Source: Streptosporangium amethystogenes (GTDB taxonomy: Bacteria; Actinomycetota; Actinomycetes; Streptosporangiales; Streptosporangiaceae). Taken from it: a stretch of DNA of 64,000 bases. Both the position numbers and the translations under genes were made by a program. Below the pieces are notes generated by a model that had not been told where the DNA came from, did not search any database, and saw only the letters and a list, made by a program, of their open reading frames with translations. The number at the start of each line of letters is the position of its first letter. Position 1 is the first letter of the stretch. The stretch covers positions 1 to 64,000 of the forward strand of contig NZ_JOEQ01000014.1 in assembly GCF_000721075.1 (NCBI RefSeq), given 5' to 3'. Below are positions 1 to 7,822 of this stretch, piece after piece.

Positions 1-192
1 CTTCTCTTCGAACATGGGCAAGATCCTGCCAGGGGCACACGGGCGACGAGGACCAGTTCGACTTCAACCCGGTGAACCTATGCGGTCACGGCACTAGCTC
101 GGCGATCCCGCCGGCAGGTTCACCTCGTACCGTCCGCCGGTGGAGCGGTGCCGTGCCCGAGCGCGGTGAGATCGCTCGCCGCCGACGGCCGG
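1..192. other. Left edge, no gene recognised
   Basis: No reading frame in this edge segment carries a recognisable domain. One forward frame reads GDEDQFDFNPVNL and looks faintly coding, but the start would lie outside the window and the frame runs on into the antisense of the next gene. I leave it uncalled. Confidence 0.3.
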
Positions 193-1056
193 TTACAGAG
201 AGGTCAGCAACCGCAGGGCCGCGAACGAGGCACTGCCGGGCTTGGCAGCGTGTGTCAGGATGCGCTGACCGTTAGCTTCGGGCAGATGCAGCACCTCGTA
301 GTCAAGCTCAAGGTCGCCGATCTCGGGATGGCGGAACCGTTTCGAACCACTGGTGCACAACTTCACGGCGTGACCGGCCCACAACGAGGCGAACTCCGGG
401 CTGTTCACGCTGAGTTCTCCCACAAGTTCAGCCAGGCGCCGGTCGTCGGCGAACTGAGCCGCGACGTAGCGCAGTGAGGCCACTGCGAGCGCCGCCTCGG
501 CATTCCAATCGATGTAGAGGTCACGGGTGTGTGGATCAAGGAACAGCATCCGGATCTGGTTCGGCCGGTCCGTCGACCTCACGGGGGCGGTGAAATCGAG
601 GTGTCCGGCCAACAGACGGTGCCCGGCACGGTTCCAGGCGAGGACGTCGTTGAACCGGCCCAGCAGCACAGCGGGGACATCACCCATCGCGTGCAGTAAC
701 TGCTCGGCGCCGGGCTTGGCGCTCTCCGGCTTCGGCGGGCGACGGCGTCTGGCCGGAGCCGGGCGGGCAAGCGCGAACAGGTGCGCCCGCTCATCCGCGT
801 CCAACCGCAGGGCCCGGGCCAGTGCATCGACGACCGCGTCGGAGGCGTTCTGCGATTGCCCCTGCTCCAGGCGGGTCAGATAGGTCACCGAGACCCCGGC
901 AAGCTGTGCGAGCTCCTCGCGCCGTAGACCGGGCACTCGGCGGCGGCCGTAGGTGCGCACGCCGGCGCCTTCGGGGGTGAGCCGATCGCGGCGCGAGCGG
1001 AGAAACTCTCCGAGCTCGGTCACCGGTCGGTCCTCGTACGCAAGCTGTACCGCCAT
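193..1056 (-). CDS. XRE-family transcriptional regulator with MmyB-like ligand domain
   Basis: A 287-residue DNA-binding regulator. The N-terminal helix-turn-helix (about residues 15-85) reads LRREELAQLAGVSVTYLTRLEQG, the classic XRE fold of this actinobacterial family. The remaining ~190 residues match the MmyB-like ligand-binding region, with the typical GRFNDVLAWN and LFLDPHTRDLYIDW segments. It is divergent from the drug exporter that starts 100 bases away, so it probably regulates that exporter and itself (inference). A GTG at 1023 preceded by GAGGA is an alternative start that would give the usual N-terminus beginning near TELGEFLRSRR. Family assignment is firm; the ligand is unknown. 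Confidence 0.88.
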   Translation of the reverse strand: MAVQLAYEDRPVTELGEFLRSRRDRLTPEGAGVRTYGRRRVPGLRREELAQLAGVSVTYLTRLEQGQSQNASDAVVDALARALRLDADERAHLFALARPAPARRRRPPKPESAKPGAEQLLHAMGDVPAVLLGRFNDVLAWNRAGHRLLAGHLDFTAPVRSTDRPNQIRMLFLDPHTRDLYIDWNAEAALAVASLRYVAAQFADDRRLAELVGELSVNSPEFASLWAGHAVKLCTSGSKRFRHPEIGDLELDYEVLHLPEANGQRILTHAAKPGSASFAALRLLTSL

Positions 1057-1158
1057 GCCGCTATTCTCGCCGACCGCGACAGCCGGAGCCTGTCCCTCTC
1101 AGTGCTAGGCAACCGGGGGTTCTGGCTGCGCGCGGCAGGGCCGCCGAGCCTGGATCAC

Positions 1159-2574
1159 ATGCCGGACATCAAAACATCTGTTGCACCATCGTCCACTGCC
1201 CCCGAACAGCTGACCGCGCGCAAGCGGGTCGTGTTGGCAGTGCTGCTCACGGCGAACTTCACGCTCGCGGTGGACTTCTCCATCCTCAACGTCGCGCTGC
1301 CGCACATCGGCCGCGACCTCGGTTTCGCCACTGGTGACCTGCAATGGATCGTCACGTCGTTCGCGCTCTGCGCCGCCGGGTTCACCTTGTTCCTCGGCCG
1401 CGTCGCAGACCTGTTCGGACGCAGCCGACTCTTCCTCCTCGGCATCGTCCTGCTCGGCGTTTTCTCTCTTGCCGGCGGCCTGGCCCAAGAGCCCGTCCTC
1501 CTGCTCACCGCTCGCGTCGGCCAGGGCATCGCCACCGCGATGGTCACCCCCGCCGCCTTGTCGCTACTGACCACGATGTTCGGCGAAGGTCCGGCACGCT
1601 CGCGTGCCCTCGGTCTCAACGGCGCCCTCATGGCCGCCGGTTTCACCACCGGTGCGGTGCTCGGCGGCCTCCTCACCGGCGTGGTGAGCTGGCGGTGGGC
1701 GTTCTTCATCAACGTCGTCGTCGCCATCGCCGTTCTTCTCACCGCCCCGTTCGTCCTGGCCGAGAAGCCGGCCGAGAGGCGCCCCCGCCTCGACCTCCCC
1801 GGTGCGATCACCGTCACGTTCGGTCTCGTCGCCCTGGTCTACGGCATCGCCACCGCCGGCGAGGCGGGCTGGCGCAGCCCCGCCTCATGGGGGCCGATCG
1901 TCGCCGCCGTCGTGTTCTTCGCGATCTTCTGGGCCATCGAATCCCGAGTGCCCGAACCGCTCGTCGCCCCCGCGCTGCTGCGGCGCAGCAACGTCGCGTG
2001 GGGCAACCTCGCGGGACTCCTCGCCTTCGCGACCGAAACCTCGCTCGTGTTCCTCCTGACCCTCTACCTCCAGAAGATCCTCGGCTACAGCGCCGTGGGT
2101 GCAGGCCTCATCCTCGCCGTCCTCGGCATAGGAACCGTTGTTGGAGGACTCCTCGCCCCAAAGGTCATCGGCAGGACCGGGGCGAAGGTCGCGATCATCA
2201 TCGGCTTCGTCGTTCAAGCAGCCGCGACGATCCCGCTCGCCTTCGTCGGAGACGACCGCGGATGGCTCATCGCACTGCTCATCGTCACCTTCATCGGCGG
2301 GGTCGCGAACCTCGTCGCGATCGTCGGCTACACCGTCATCGCCACCGCCGGCGTCCCGAGTGAACAGCAAGGACTTGCGACCGGACTGGTCACCATGAGC
2401 CAGCAGGTCGGTATCACCCTCGGCACACCGGTCATGTCCACTCTCGCCATGAGCCAGGTCGCCGCATCCCTTCTTCCCGGATTGCGGTTCGCGATCGGCA
2501 TCAACGCCGCCCTCGCGATTGTCACAGCACTCCTGGCGGCGATCTTCCTACGCCTTCCCACGGGCAGGCCCTAG
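1159..2574 (+). CDS. MFS transporter, DHA2 (EmrB/QacA-like) drug exporter
   Basis: A 471-residue integral membrane antiporter expected to export drugs or toxic organics by proton motive force. About 13-14 hydrophobic segments follow a short polar N-terminus. Family marks seen are the D-x-x-I-x-N-V-A-L-P-x-I segment in helix 1, the motif-A-like GRVADLFGRSRLFLLG loop after helix 2, and SWRWAFFINV after helix 5, typical of the 14-helix DHA2 group. I start at ATG 1159 because the upstream ATG at 1102 adds a non-homologous GC-rich tail. The gene is divergent from the XRE regulator at 193-1056. Substrate cannot be inferred. Confidence 0.88.
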   Translation: MPDIKTSVAPSSTAPEQLTARKRVVLAVLLTANFTLAVDFSILNVALPHIGRDLGFATGDLQWIVTSFALCAAGFTLFLGRVADLFGRSRLFLLGIVLLGVFSLAGGLAQEPVLLLTARVGQGIATAMVTPAALSLLTTMFGEGPARSRALGLNGALMAAGFTTGAVLGGLLTGVVSWRWAFFINVVVAIAVLLTAPFVLAEKPAERRPRLDLPGAITVTFGLVALVYGIATAGEAGWRSPASWGPIVAAVVFFAIFWAIESRVPEPLVAPALLRRSNVAWGNLAGLLAFATETSLVFLLTLYLQKILGYSAVGAGLILAVLGIGTVVGGLLAPKVIGRTGAKVAIIIGFVVQAAATIPLAFVGDDRGWLIALLIVTFIGGVANLVAIVGYTVIATAGVPSEQQGLATGLVTMSQQVGITLGTPVMSTLAMSQVAASLLPGLRFAIGINAALAIVTALLAAIFLRLPTGRP

Positions 2575-2944
2575 CGTCGGCCGGCCGGCGTCCCGATTCG
2601 GTGGAGGCAGGCGCATCCGTGCCCGCTTCACCCGGCGGCGAGGGCCGCGAATCCGGTGCGCGAGGCTCGCGGTGTCGCCCGTGCGACGTACCTCGAAATC
2701 ACTCCGGAGGTGGATGCCCCGGGGGCGCCGCCGGCCCCACCATGGACTCACGCCTCCGGGGGGATGGCGGGCGGCGGGGATACGTCCCATGTGACGGGAC
2801 ATGCGTGGAGGTATTCCCCACGGCCTGAGGAGAGCTGGCGTCGCGAGCCGAAGGACGGTCTCGGTCCGGCTGAGAAGTGCGGTCTCGCACCGGACCATGT
2901 GACAAAGATCGCACCAGCTCGCGACGCCCCTCCCTCTTTTTACT
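2575..2944. other. Intergenic region, no gene seen
   Basis: About 370 bases between the exporter and the cyd dyad cluster. A frame open upstream of cydA extends back to 2656, but it encodes Arg/Pro/Gly-rich sequence with no cytochrome homology, so it is read as non-coding. No clear terminator is seen after the exporter. Confidence 0.5.
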
Positions 2945-2987
2945 CTACAGCTTGTAGTACTACTAGGGATAGAACTACGAGTTGTAG
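2945..2987 (+). promoter_or_regulatory. CTAC/GTAG dyad cluster upstream of cydA, BlaI/CopY-like operator
   Basis: Two near-identical imperfect palindromes, CTACAGCTTGTAG (2945-2957) and CTACGAGTTGTAG (2975-2987), are spaced 30 bases start to start, three helical turns. Between them GTAGTACTAC (2954-2963) is a perfect 10-base palindrome. The TACA/TGTA core is the type bound by BlaI/MecI/CopY repressors (family knowledge). It lies 35 bases before cydA in an unusually AT-rich patch, so it likely overlaps the promoter. The regulator is not in this window. Confidence 0.6.
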
Positions 2988-3021
2988 AGCAACAGGCCCG
3001 CGAGGGGAACGTGAAGGGACG

Positions 3022-4446
3022 ATGGACGCACTAGACCTGGCCCGGTGGCAGTTCGGGGTGACCACCGTGTACCACTTTCTGTTCGTGCCCCTGACCATCG
3101 GCCTCGGCGTCTTCGTGGCCGGCCTGCAGACCGCCTGGCACCGCACGGGCAAGGAGCACTACCTGCGGCTGACGAAGTTCTTTGGGAAGATCTTCCTGAT
3201 CAACTTCGCGATGGGCGTGGTGACCGGCATCGTGCAGGAGTTCCAGTTCGGCATGAACTGGAGCGAGTACTCGATCTTCGTCGGTGACGTCTTCGGCGCC
3301 CCGCTGGCGCTGGAGGCACTGCTCGCGTTCTTCCTGGAGTCGACCTTCATCGGTCTGTGGATCTTCGGCTGGGACAAGCTGCCCAAACGCGTTCACCTGG
3401 CCACCATCTGGATCGCGGTCATCGGCTCCACCGTGTCCGCCTACTTCATCCTCGCCGCCAACGCCTGGATGAAGCACCCTGTCGGCTACGAGGTGATCGA
3501 CGGCAAGGCCCGGATGACCGACCTGTGGGCGGTGCTCACCAACTCCGCCGCCCTCGCGCAGGTGCCCCACGTGGTGGGGGCGGCCTTCGTGGTCGGGGGC
3601 GGTTTCGTGCTGGCGGTCTGCGGCCACCAGGTCCTGAAGGAGCGGCGCACCGCCACGGCGCGGCGGAACCCCCCGAGCATCTGGCGGACCCCGATCCGGG
3701 CCGCGCTGGCCATGACGGCGATCGCCGGCGCGGTGGTCGCGGTCAGCGGGGACATGTCCGCCAAGCTGCTGTACGAGCAGCAGCCGATGAAGCTGGCCGC
3801 CGCCGAGGGGCTCACCCACGACACGGCCGGCGCGGCGTTCTCCCCGGTACCGGGGGTGGAGATCCCCAAACTGCTCAGCTTCCTGTCCACCAACGACCCG
3901 AACGCGGTCGTCCAGGGCACGACGGACATACAGACCCGGTTCACCGAGCAGTTCGGCCCGGCCGACTACCTGCCCAACCTGCCGGTGGTCTTCTGGTCCT
4001 TCCGCGTAATGATCGTCTTCGGGATGGCCACGGTGGGCCTGTCGATTCTCGGCCTCTGGCTGACCCGAAGGCGCCGCGGCGGCAACCATCCGCAGCAGGA
4101 GATCCCGGCCTGGTTCGCCAGGGCCGCCCTGCTGGCGCTGCCGCTGCCGACCATCGCGATGATCTCGGGCTGGCTGCTCTCCGAGATCGGCCGCCAGCCG
4201 TGGACCGTTCAGGGTGAGCTACTCACCGCGGCGAGCGTGTCGCCCGGCGTGAGCCTCACCGAGGTGGCCATCTCACTTGCGGTCTTCACCCTGGTCTACG
4301 GCGTGTTCGCGGTGGCCGAGGCCGTACTGATCATCCGCCACGTCAAGGCAGGCCCCGAACCCGCTGTTCCCGCCGCGCCCCTCATCCCGCCCTCGCGCGA
4401 CGACCAGGCCGCGGACGTCCGGCTCCAGCCGACCCTGATGTACTGA
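3022..4446 (+). CDS. cydA: Cytochrome bd quinol oxidase subunit I
   Basis: A 474-residue heme-bearing subunit of the bd-type terminal oxidase, which oxidises menaquinol and reduces oxygen in the cytoplasmic membrane. The N-terminus DLARWQFGVTTVYHFLFVPLTIG carries the family's conserved helix 1 with the heme-ligand His, and the C-terminal GRQPW motif is present. Length fits the short Q-loop form rather than the ~520-residue E. coli form. Start chosen at ATG 3022, the point where homology begins, after an AAGGGA; upstream in-frame sequence is non-homologous. cydB follows after 11 bases. Regulation is probably through the CTAC/GTAG dyads just upstream. Confidence 0.96.
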   Translation: MDALDLARWQFGVTTVYHFLFVPLTIGLGVFVAGLQTAWHRTGKEHYLRLTKFFGKIFLINFAMGVVTGIVQEFQFGMNWSEYSIFVGDVFGAPLALEALLAFFLESTFIGLWIFGWDKLPKRVHLATIWIAVIGSTVSAYFILAANAWMKHPVGYEVIDGKARMTDLWAVLTNSAALAQVPHVVGAAFVVGGGFVLAVCGHQVLKERRTATARRNPPSIWRTPIRAALAMTAIAGAVVAVSGDMSAKLLYEQQPMKLAAAEGLTHDTAGAAFSPVPGVEIPKLLSFLSTNDPNAVVQGTTDIQTRFTEQFGPADYLPNLPVVFWSFRVMIVFGMATVGLSILGLWLTRRRRGGNHPQQEIPAWFARAALLALPLPTIAMISGWLLSEIGRQPWTVQGELLTAASVSPGVSLTEVAISLAVFTLVYGVFAVAEAVLIIRHVKAGPEPAVPAAPLIPPSRDDQAADVRLQPTLMY

Positions 4447-4457
4447 AGGCGACCATC

Positions 4458-5414
4458 ATGGAACTCACCACCTTCTGGTTCGTACTCATCGCGTTCCTGT
4501 GGATCGGCTACTTCGTGCTGGAGGGCTTCGACTTCGGCGTGGGCATGCTGGCACCGGCACTGGCCAGGAACGAGGCCGAGCGCAAGCAGGTCCTGGGCAC
4601 GATCGGCCCGGTCTGGGACGGCAACGAGGTCTGGCTGATCACCGCGGTCGGCGCCATGTTCGCCGCCTTCCCCGCCTGGTACGCCGGGCTGCTCAGCGAG
4701 TTCTACCTGCCGATCACGCTGATCCTCGTCGGGCTGATCGTGCGCGGCGTCGGCCTGGAGTGGCGCGGCAAGGTCCAGCACGCCTCCGACCGCGCCTGGT
4801 GCGACCTGAGCGTACTGGTCGGCAGCGCGCTCCCCGCGTTCCTGTGGGGCGCCGTCTTCGCCGACCTGCTGCGGAACAGCGCGCTGGCCGCGCTGGTCGG
4901 CGGGGTGCTCTCGCTCTCGCTGTGCGTGCTGCACGGGGCGGTGTTCGTCGCGCTCAAGACCTCGGGGCCGGTGCGCTCCCGTGCCCGGCGCGCCGCGGTG
5001 ATCGCCGCCGCGGTGGCGCTGCCCGCCGCGGTGGTGGCACTGCCGAACATCCCCGTCACAGACGCGGTGGCCGCCGGCTGGTCGGCGGCCCCGTGGCTCT
5101 GGGCGGGCGCGCTCGCCTCGATGGCGGCTCTGGCCTCGGGGATCGCACTGACCTGGCGCGGCCGGGACGGCTGGGCGTTCGCCGCCACCGCCTCGTCCAT
5201 CGCACTGGGCGGCGCCGCCCTGTTCGGCGCCCTGTGGCCCGCCCCGCTCCCCGGCCTCACCGTCGCCGAGGCCGCCTCCGGCCCGTACACGCTGGGCATG
5301 CTCACCTGGATCGGCCTGATCGCACTGCCGTTCGTACTCGGCTACCAGGCGTGGTCGTACTGGGTCTTCCGCAAGCGCCTGGTCGCCGAGGTGTCCGTCG
5401 CCAAGGTGTCCTGA
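4458..5414 (+). CDS. cydB: Cytochrome bd quinol oxidase subunit II
   Basis: A 318-residue membrane partner of CydA. The N-terminus FWFVLIAFLWIGYFVLEGFDFGVGMLAP, with the conserved W and EGFDFGVG, followed by IGPVWDGNEVWLI, is diagnostic. It begins 11 bases after cydA and is surely cotranscribed. The cydDC heme/thiol exporter genes that often follow in actinomycetes are absent here: the next gene is convergent and unrelated, so cydDC must lie elsewhere if present. No oddities. Confidence 0.96.
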   Translation: MELTTFWFVLIAFLWIGYFVLEGFDFGVGMLAPALARNEAERKQVLGTIGPVWDGNEVWLITAVGAMFAAFPAWYAGLLSEFYLPITLILVGLIVRGVGLEWRGKVQHASDRAWCDLSVLVGSALPAFLWGAVFADLLRNSALAALVGGVLSLSLCVLHGAVFVALKTSGPVRSRARRAAVIAAAVALPAAVVALPNIPVTDAVAAGWSAAPWLWAGALASMAALASGIALTWRGRDGWAFAATASSIALGGAALFGALWPAPLPGLTVAEAASGPYTLGMLTWIGLIALPFVLGYQAWSYWVFRKRLVAEVSVAKVS

Positions 5415-5426
5415 GACTCGCGGGCC

Positions 5427-5448
5427 GGGCTCTCGCCTCCGAGAGCCC
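5427..5448. terminator. Hairpin between convergent cydB and luciferase-like gene
   Basis: GGGCTCTCG (5427-5435) and CGAGAGCCC (5440-5448) form a perfect 9-base stem with a 4-base loop, between two convergent genes. There is no U-tract, as is common in actinomycetes; it could serve both strands. Confidence 0.7.
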
Positions 5449-5471
5449 CTTCCCGGACCCGCGCGTGGCGT

Positions 5472-7055
5472 TCAGTGCAGGCCCAGCCTGGCGAGCGGCT
5501 CGACCAGTTCCCTCTCCTCGTACGACAGGTGGGACAGGAGCGTGTCGGTGAGCAGATCCATGGCCGCCCGCAGCTCCTTGTGGCCGTCCGGCCGGCCGAC
5601 GAAGGCGACCAGCGCCCGGTCGACGCCTTCGAGGACCTCGTGGATGGCGTGGTGCTCCTGCTGGAGGCGGTCGACGACGGGCGCGAGCCTGGGGTCCGAA
5701 CGGCGCAGGTGCGGAAAGAGACTCTGGTCCTCCAGGGTGTGATGGGTCGTGACGAGGCGGCAGTAGGACTCGCAGTACGTGCCGACCGTCCAGTTGTTCT
5801 GGCGCATCGTCATCGTGTTGATGTGCGAACGCGCGGCGCCGGGATCCATGGCACCGGTGGTGACCTGGTCGACGAGCCCGCGAATCTCGGTGAGCTCCTT
5901 GCGAAGGTGGTCGTGGATGTCGACAAGGTGCTGTCCGGCCTCCCGCTGCCGAGAGGTGTAGCTGCGACCCGGGTCGGGGTCCGGGCCGGTCGGACGGGTG
6001 CTCTCGTCCCAGACCTGGACGTCGGCGAGCCGGACGCCGTCGTCCGGGGTGGGGGTGACTCCCAGAGCGGGGACCGTGCCCCTGAACCGGGCGGACGGGA
6101 CGACGACCGCCGACGTGCCGCGTACCTCGGCGGCGGCCCCCGACCGGTCGGCGGCGGACGACGTCGAACCGCCGCGCCCGGCCTCGACGAGTTCGCGGAC
6201 GCCGGGAACGACCTCGGCGGCGAAGCGCCGGATGTCGTCGGGGTCGTCGCTCGCCAGGATGTAGGCGCTCATCCCCTGGGTGAGGGTGAGCTCGGCGAGT
6301 TGCTCGGCCCAGAGGCGCGCCGGCCCCTGGAGGAAGTCGCGCCCCGAGCCGGCGAAGGCGCCGGAGATGTTGTACAGGCGCCGGACGTCACCGGGTGAGC
6401 GTCCCGCGCCGGCCGCGGCCTCGTCGACGGCGGCGTTCATCGCCGGGAGCGCGTCCGGAGCGGCGTAGGCGCTGCTGGGCAGCCAGCCGTCCGCGAGCCG
6501 CCCGGTCAGGTCGAGCATCCGCCTCTTGTAGGCCCCCACCCAGATGCCGACGTCGTGGGCGGGCGCCGGGCCGGGGTGGGCTCCCCAGACGCGGTGATAC
6601 CTGCCGTCGACCCGTACCGACCCGCCACCGGTCGCCCAGACGGCCCGAATGACCTCGATGCCCTCCGCCAGAGCGTCGACCCCCTGCGCCGCGTTCAGCC
6701 GGGGGCCGCCGACGGCGGCGATGGCCTCCCAGAACGCGCCCGCCCCGAGCCCGAGTTCGACCCGGCCGCCGCTGAGGATGTCCAGGGTCGCGACGCTGCG
6801 GGCCAGCACCGCCGGCGGGCGCAGCGGCAGGTTCGCCACGTTCGGCGACACCCGCACCGTCGAGGTGCTCGCCGCGATGACCGACAGCAGCGTCCAGGTG
6901 TCGAGGAACCGCCCCTGGTACGGATGGTCCTGCACGGTCACCAGATCCAGGCCGGCCTGCTCGGTGAGCTGGGCGAGCGCGACGACCCGCTGAGCCTGCT
7001 CGGCGACCGGGGTCAGGAAGGTTCCGAACAACAGCTCGTGCCCGTAGTCGGCCAT
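5472..7055 (-). CDS. Luciferase-like flavin oxidoreductase fused to C-terminal hemerythrin domain
   Basis: A 527-residue two-domain protein. Residues 1-~300 are an F420/FMN-dependent luciferase-like (LLM) TIM barrel: VTVQDHPYQGRFLDTWTLL, RVSPNVANLPLRPPAVLARS and the LSGGRVELGLGAG signature. Residues ~375-527 are a hemerythrin HHE domain with the His/Glu spacing HLVDIHDHLRKEL, HHTLEDQSLFPHL, QQEHHAIHEVL and HLSYEERELVEPL expected to hold a di-iron site. Start is ATG 7055, which has an AAGGAGAG ribosome site. Divergent from a MarR regulator, from a TTGACA-16-TACGAT promoter. It may couple flavin/F420 redox chemistry to O2, NO or redox sensing (inference). The fused architecture is unusual. Confidence 0.9.
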   Translation of the reverse strand: MADYGHELLFGTFLTPVAEQAQRVVALAQLTEQAGLDLVTVQDHPYQGRFLDTWTLLSVIAASTSTVRVSPNVANLPLRPPAVLARSVATLDILSGGRVELGLGAGAFWEAIAAVGGPRLNAAQGVDALAEGIEVIRAVWATGGGSVRVDGRYHRVWGAHPGPAPAHDVGIWVGAYKRRMLDLTGRLADGWLPSSAYAAPDALPAMNAAVDEAAAGAGRSPGDVRRLYNISGAFAGSGRDFLQGPARLWAEQLAELTLTQGMSAYILASDDPDDIRRFAAEVVPGVRELVEAGRGGSTSSAADRSGAAAEVRGTSAVVVPSARFRGTVPALGVTPTPDDGVRLADVQVWDESTRPTGPDPDPGRSYTSRQREAGQHLVDIHDHLRKELTEIRGLVDQVTTGAMDPGAARSHINTMTMRQNNWTVGTYCESYCRLVTTHHTLEDQSLFPHLRRSDPRLAPVVDRLQQEHHAIHEVLEGVDRALVAFVGRPDGHKELRAAMDLLTDTLLSHLSYEERELVEPLARLGLH

Positions 7056-7104
7056 GTCTCTCCTTGGAACGTCATGTCGTATGTGCGACACCGTGGCACG
7101 ACAG

Positions 7105-7132
7105 ATCGTATTTAAAACAGATAGATTGTCAA
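7105..7132 (-). promoter_or_regulatory. Sigma-70 type promoter of the LLM-hemerythrin gene
   Basis: On the minus strand TTGACA (7132-7127) is followed after 16 bases by TACGAT (7110-7105), a near-consensus housekeeping promoter about 43 bases upstream of the ATG at 7055. It lies in the AT-rich divergent spacer with the MarR gene, where a MarR operator would be expected. Confidence 0.7.
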
Positions 7133-7174
7133 ACAGAAGGTCTTTTTCACCTTTAGTACTGATAATCTGGCGGC

Positions 7175-7720
7175 ATGTCCGCAACCCAACGTCCCGGCAT
7201 GGAGACCTCGGACGCCCTGGACAGCGACCTGGGCTGGACCCTCGGGGTGGTCTTCCGCGCCTACGTCAGGACGGTGAACGCGCTGGTCAGCCACCTGCCC
7301 GGCGGACCCAGGGGTTACCAGGTGCTCACCGCGGCCGCCCAGGAGCTCCCTGGTGGCCAGGGGGCGCTGGCGCAGCGCCTCGGCGTCGACAAGACGGTCA
7401 TGACCTACCTGCTCGACGACCTGGAGCAGGCCGGCCTGGTCGAGCGCCGGCCGGACCCCGCCGACCGGCGCAACAAGCGCATCGTCGCCACCGAGCGGGG
7501 CAGGGCGACCTGGGCCGAGACCCAGACCCGGCTCGAACACGCCGAGGAGCATGTCCTGGCCCCCCTGGACCCGGCGGACCGCTCCGTCTTCCGCGAGCTG
7601 CTACGGAAACTGGCCGTCCATGCCAACGCCCTGGACCCGGTGCACGACACCTGCCGGCTCGTCACCGAACTGGCCCCCGACACCGCCCCGGTCAAGCCAC
7701 GCCGCTCCCCCCGCCACTGA
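7175..7720 (+). CDS. MarR-family transcriptional regulator
   Basis: A 181-residue winged-helix repressor. The centre carries GALAQRLGVDKTVMTYLLDDLEQAGLVERRPDPADRRNKRI, i.e. recognition helix plus the D-x-R-R wing of MarR proteins, with flanking helices for dimerisation. It is divergent from the LLM-hemerythrin oxidoreductase with a 119-base AT-rich spacer, so it probably controls that gene and itself (inference). The next gene downstream, another LLM oxidoreductase, has its own SoxR-type promoter and is probably a separate unit. Ligand unknown. Confidence 0.9.
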   Translation: MSATQRPGMETSDALDSDLGWTLGVVFRAYVRTVNALVSHLPGGPRGYQVLTAAAQELPGGQGALAQRLGVDKTVMTYLLDDLEQAGLVERRPDPADRRNKRIVATERGRATWAETQTRLEHAEEHVLAPLDPADRSVFRELLRKLAVHANALDPVHDTCRLVTELAPDTAPVKPRRSPRH

Positions 7721-7784
7721 GCGGCGGTCCCGGGAATCCTCACCGAATCGGCCTGAACAAAGACGGAGCGCCTTCCGAGCGGAG

Positions 7785-7815
7785 TTGACCTCAAGGTCAC
7801 TTGAGGTTGAAGGAT
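7785..7815 (+). promoter_or_regulatory. SoxR box within a 19-bp-spaced promoter
   Basis: CCTCAAGGTCACTTGAGG (7789-7806) is the 18-base SoxR dyad with 7-base perfect arms and a 4-base spacer. TTGACC (7785-7790) as -35 and AAGGAT (7810-7815) as a weak -10 sit 19 bases apart, the over-long spacing that MerR/SoxR activators correct. The start point would then fall at 7822-7823, on the ATG of the next gene. Confidence 0.85.
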
Positions 7816-7822
7816 GGCGTCC

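Noticed and set aside
2656..3021. N-terminal extension of CydA back to 2656
   Set aside because: Encoded residues are unrelated to cytochrome bd and the region holds the dyad cluster and promoter; homology begins at the ATG at 3022.
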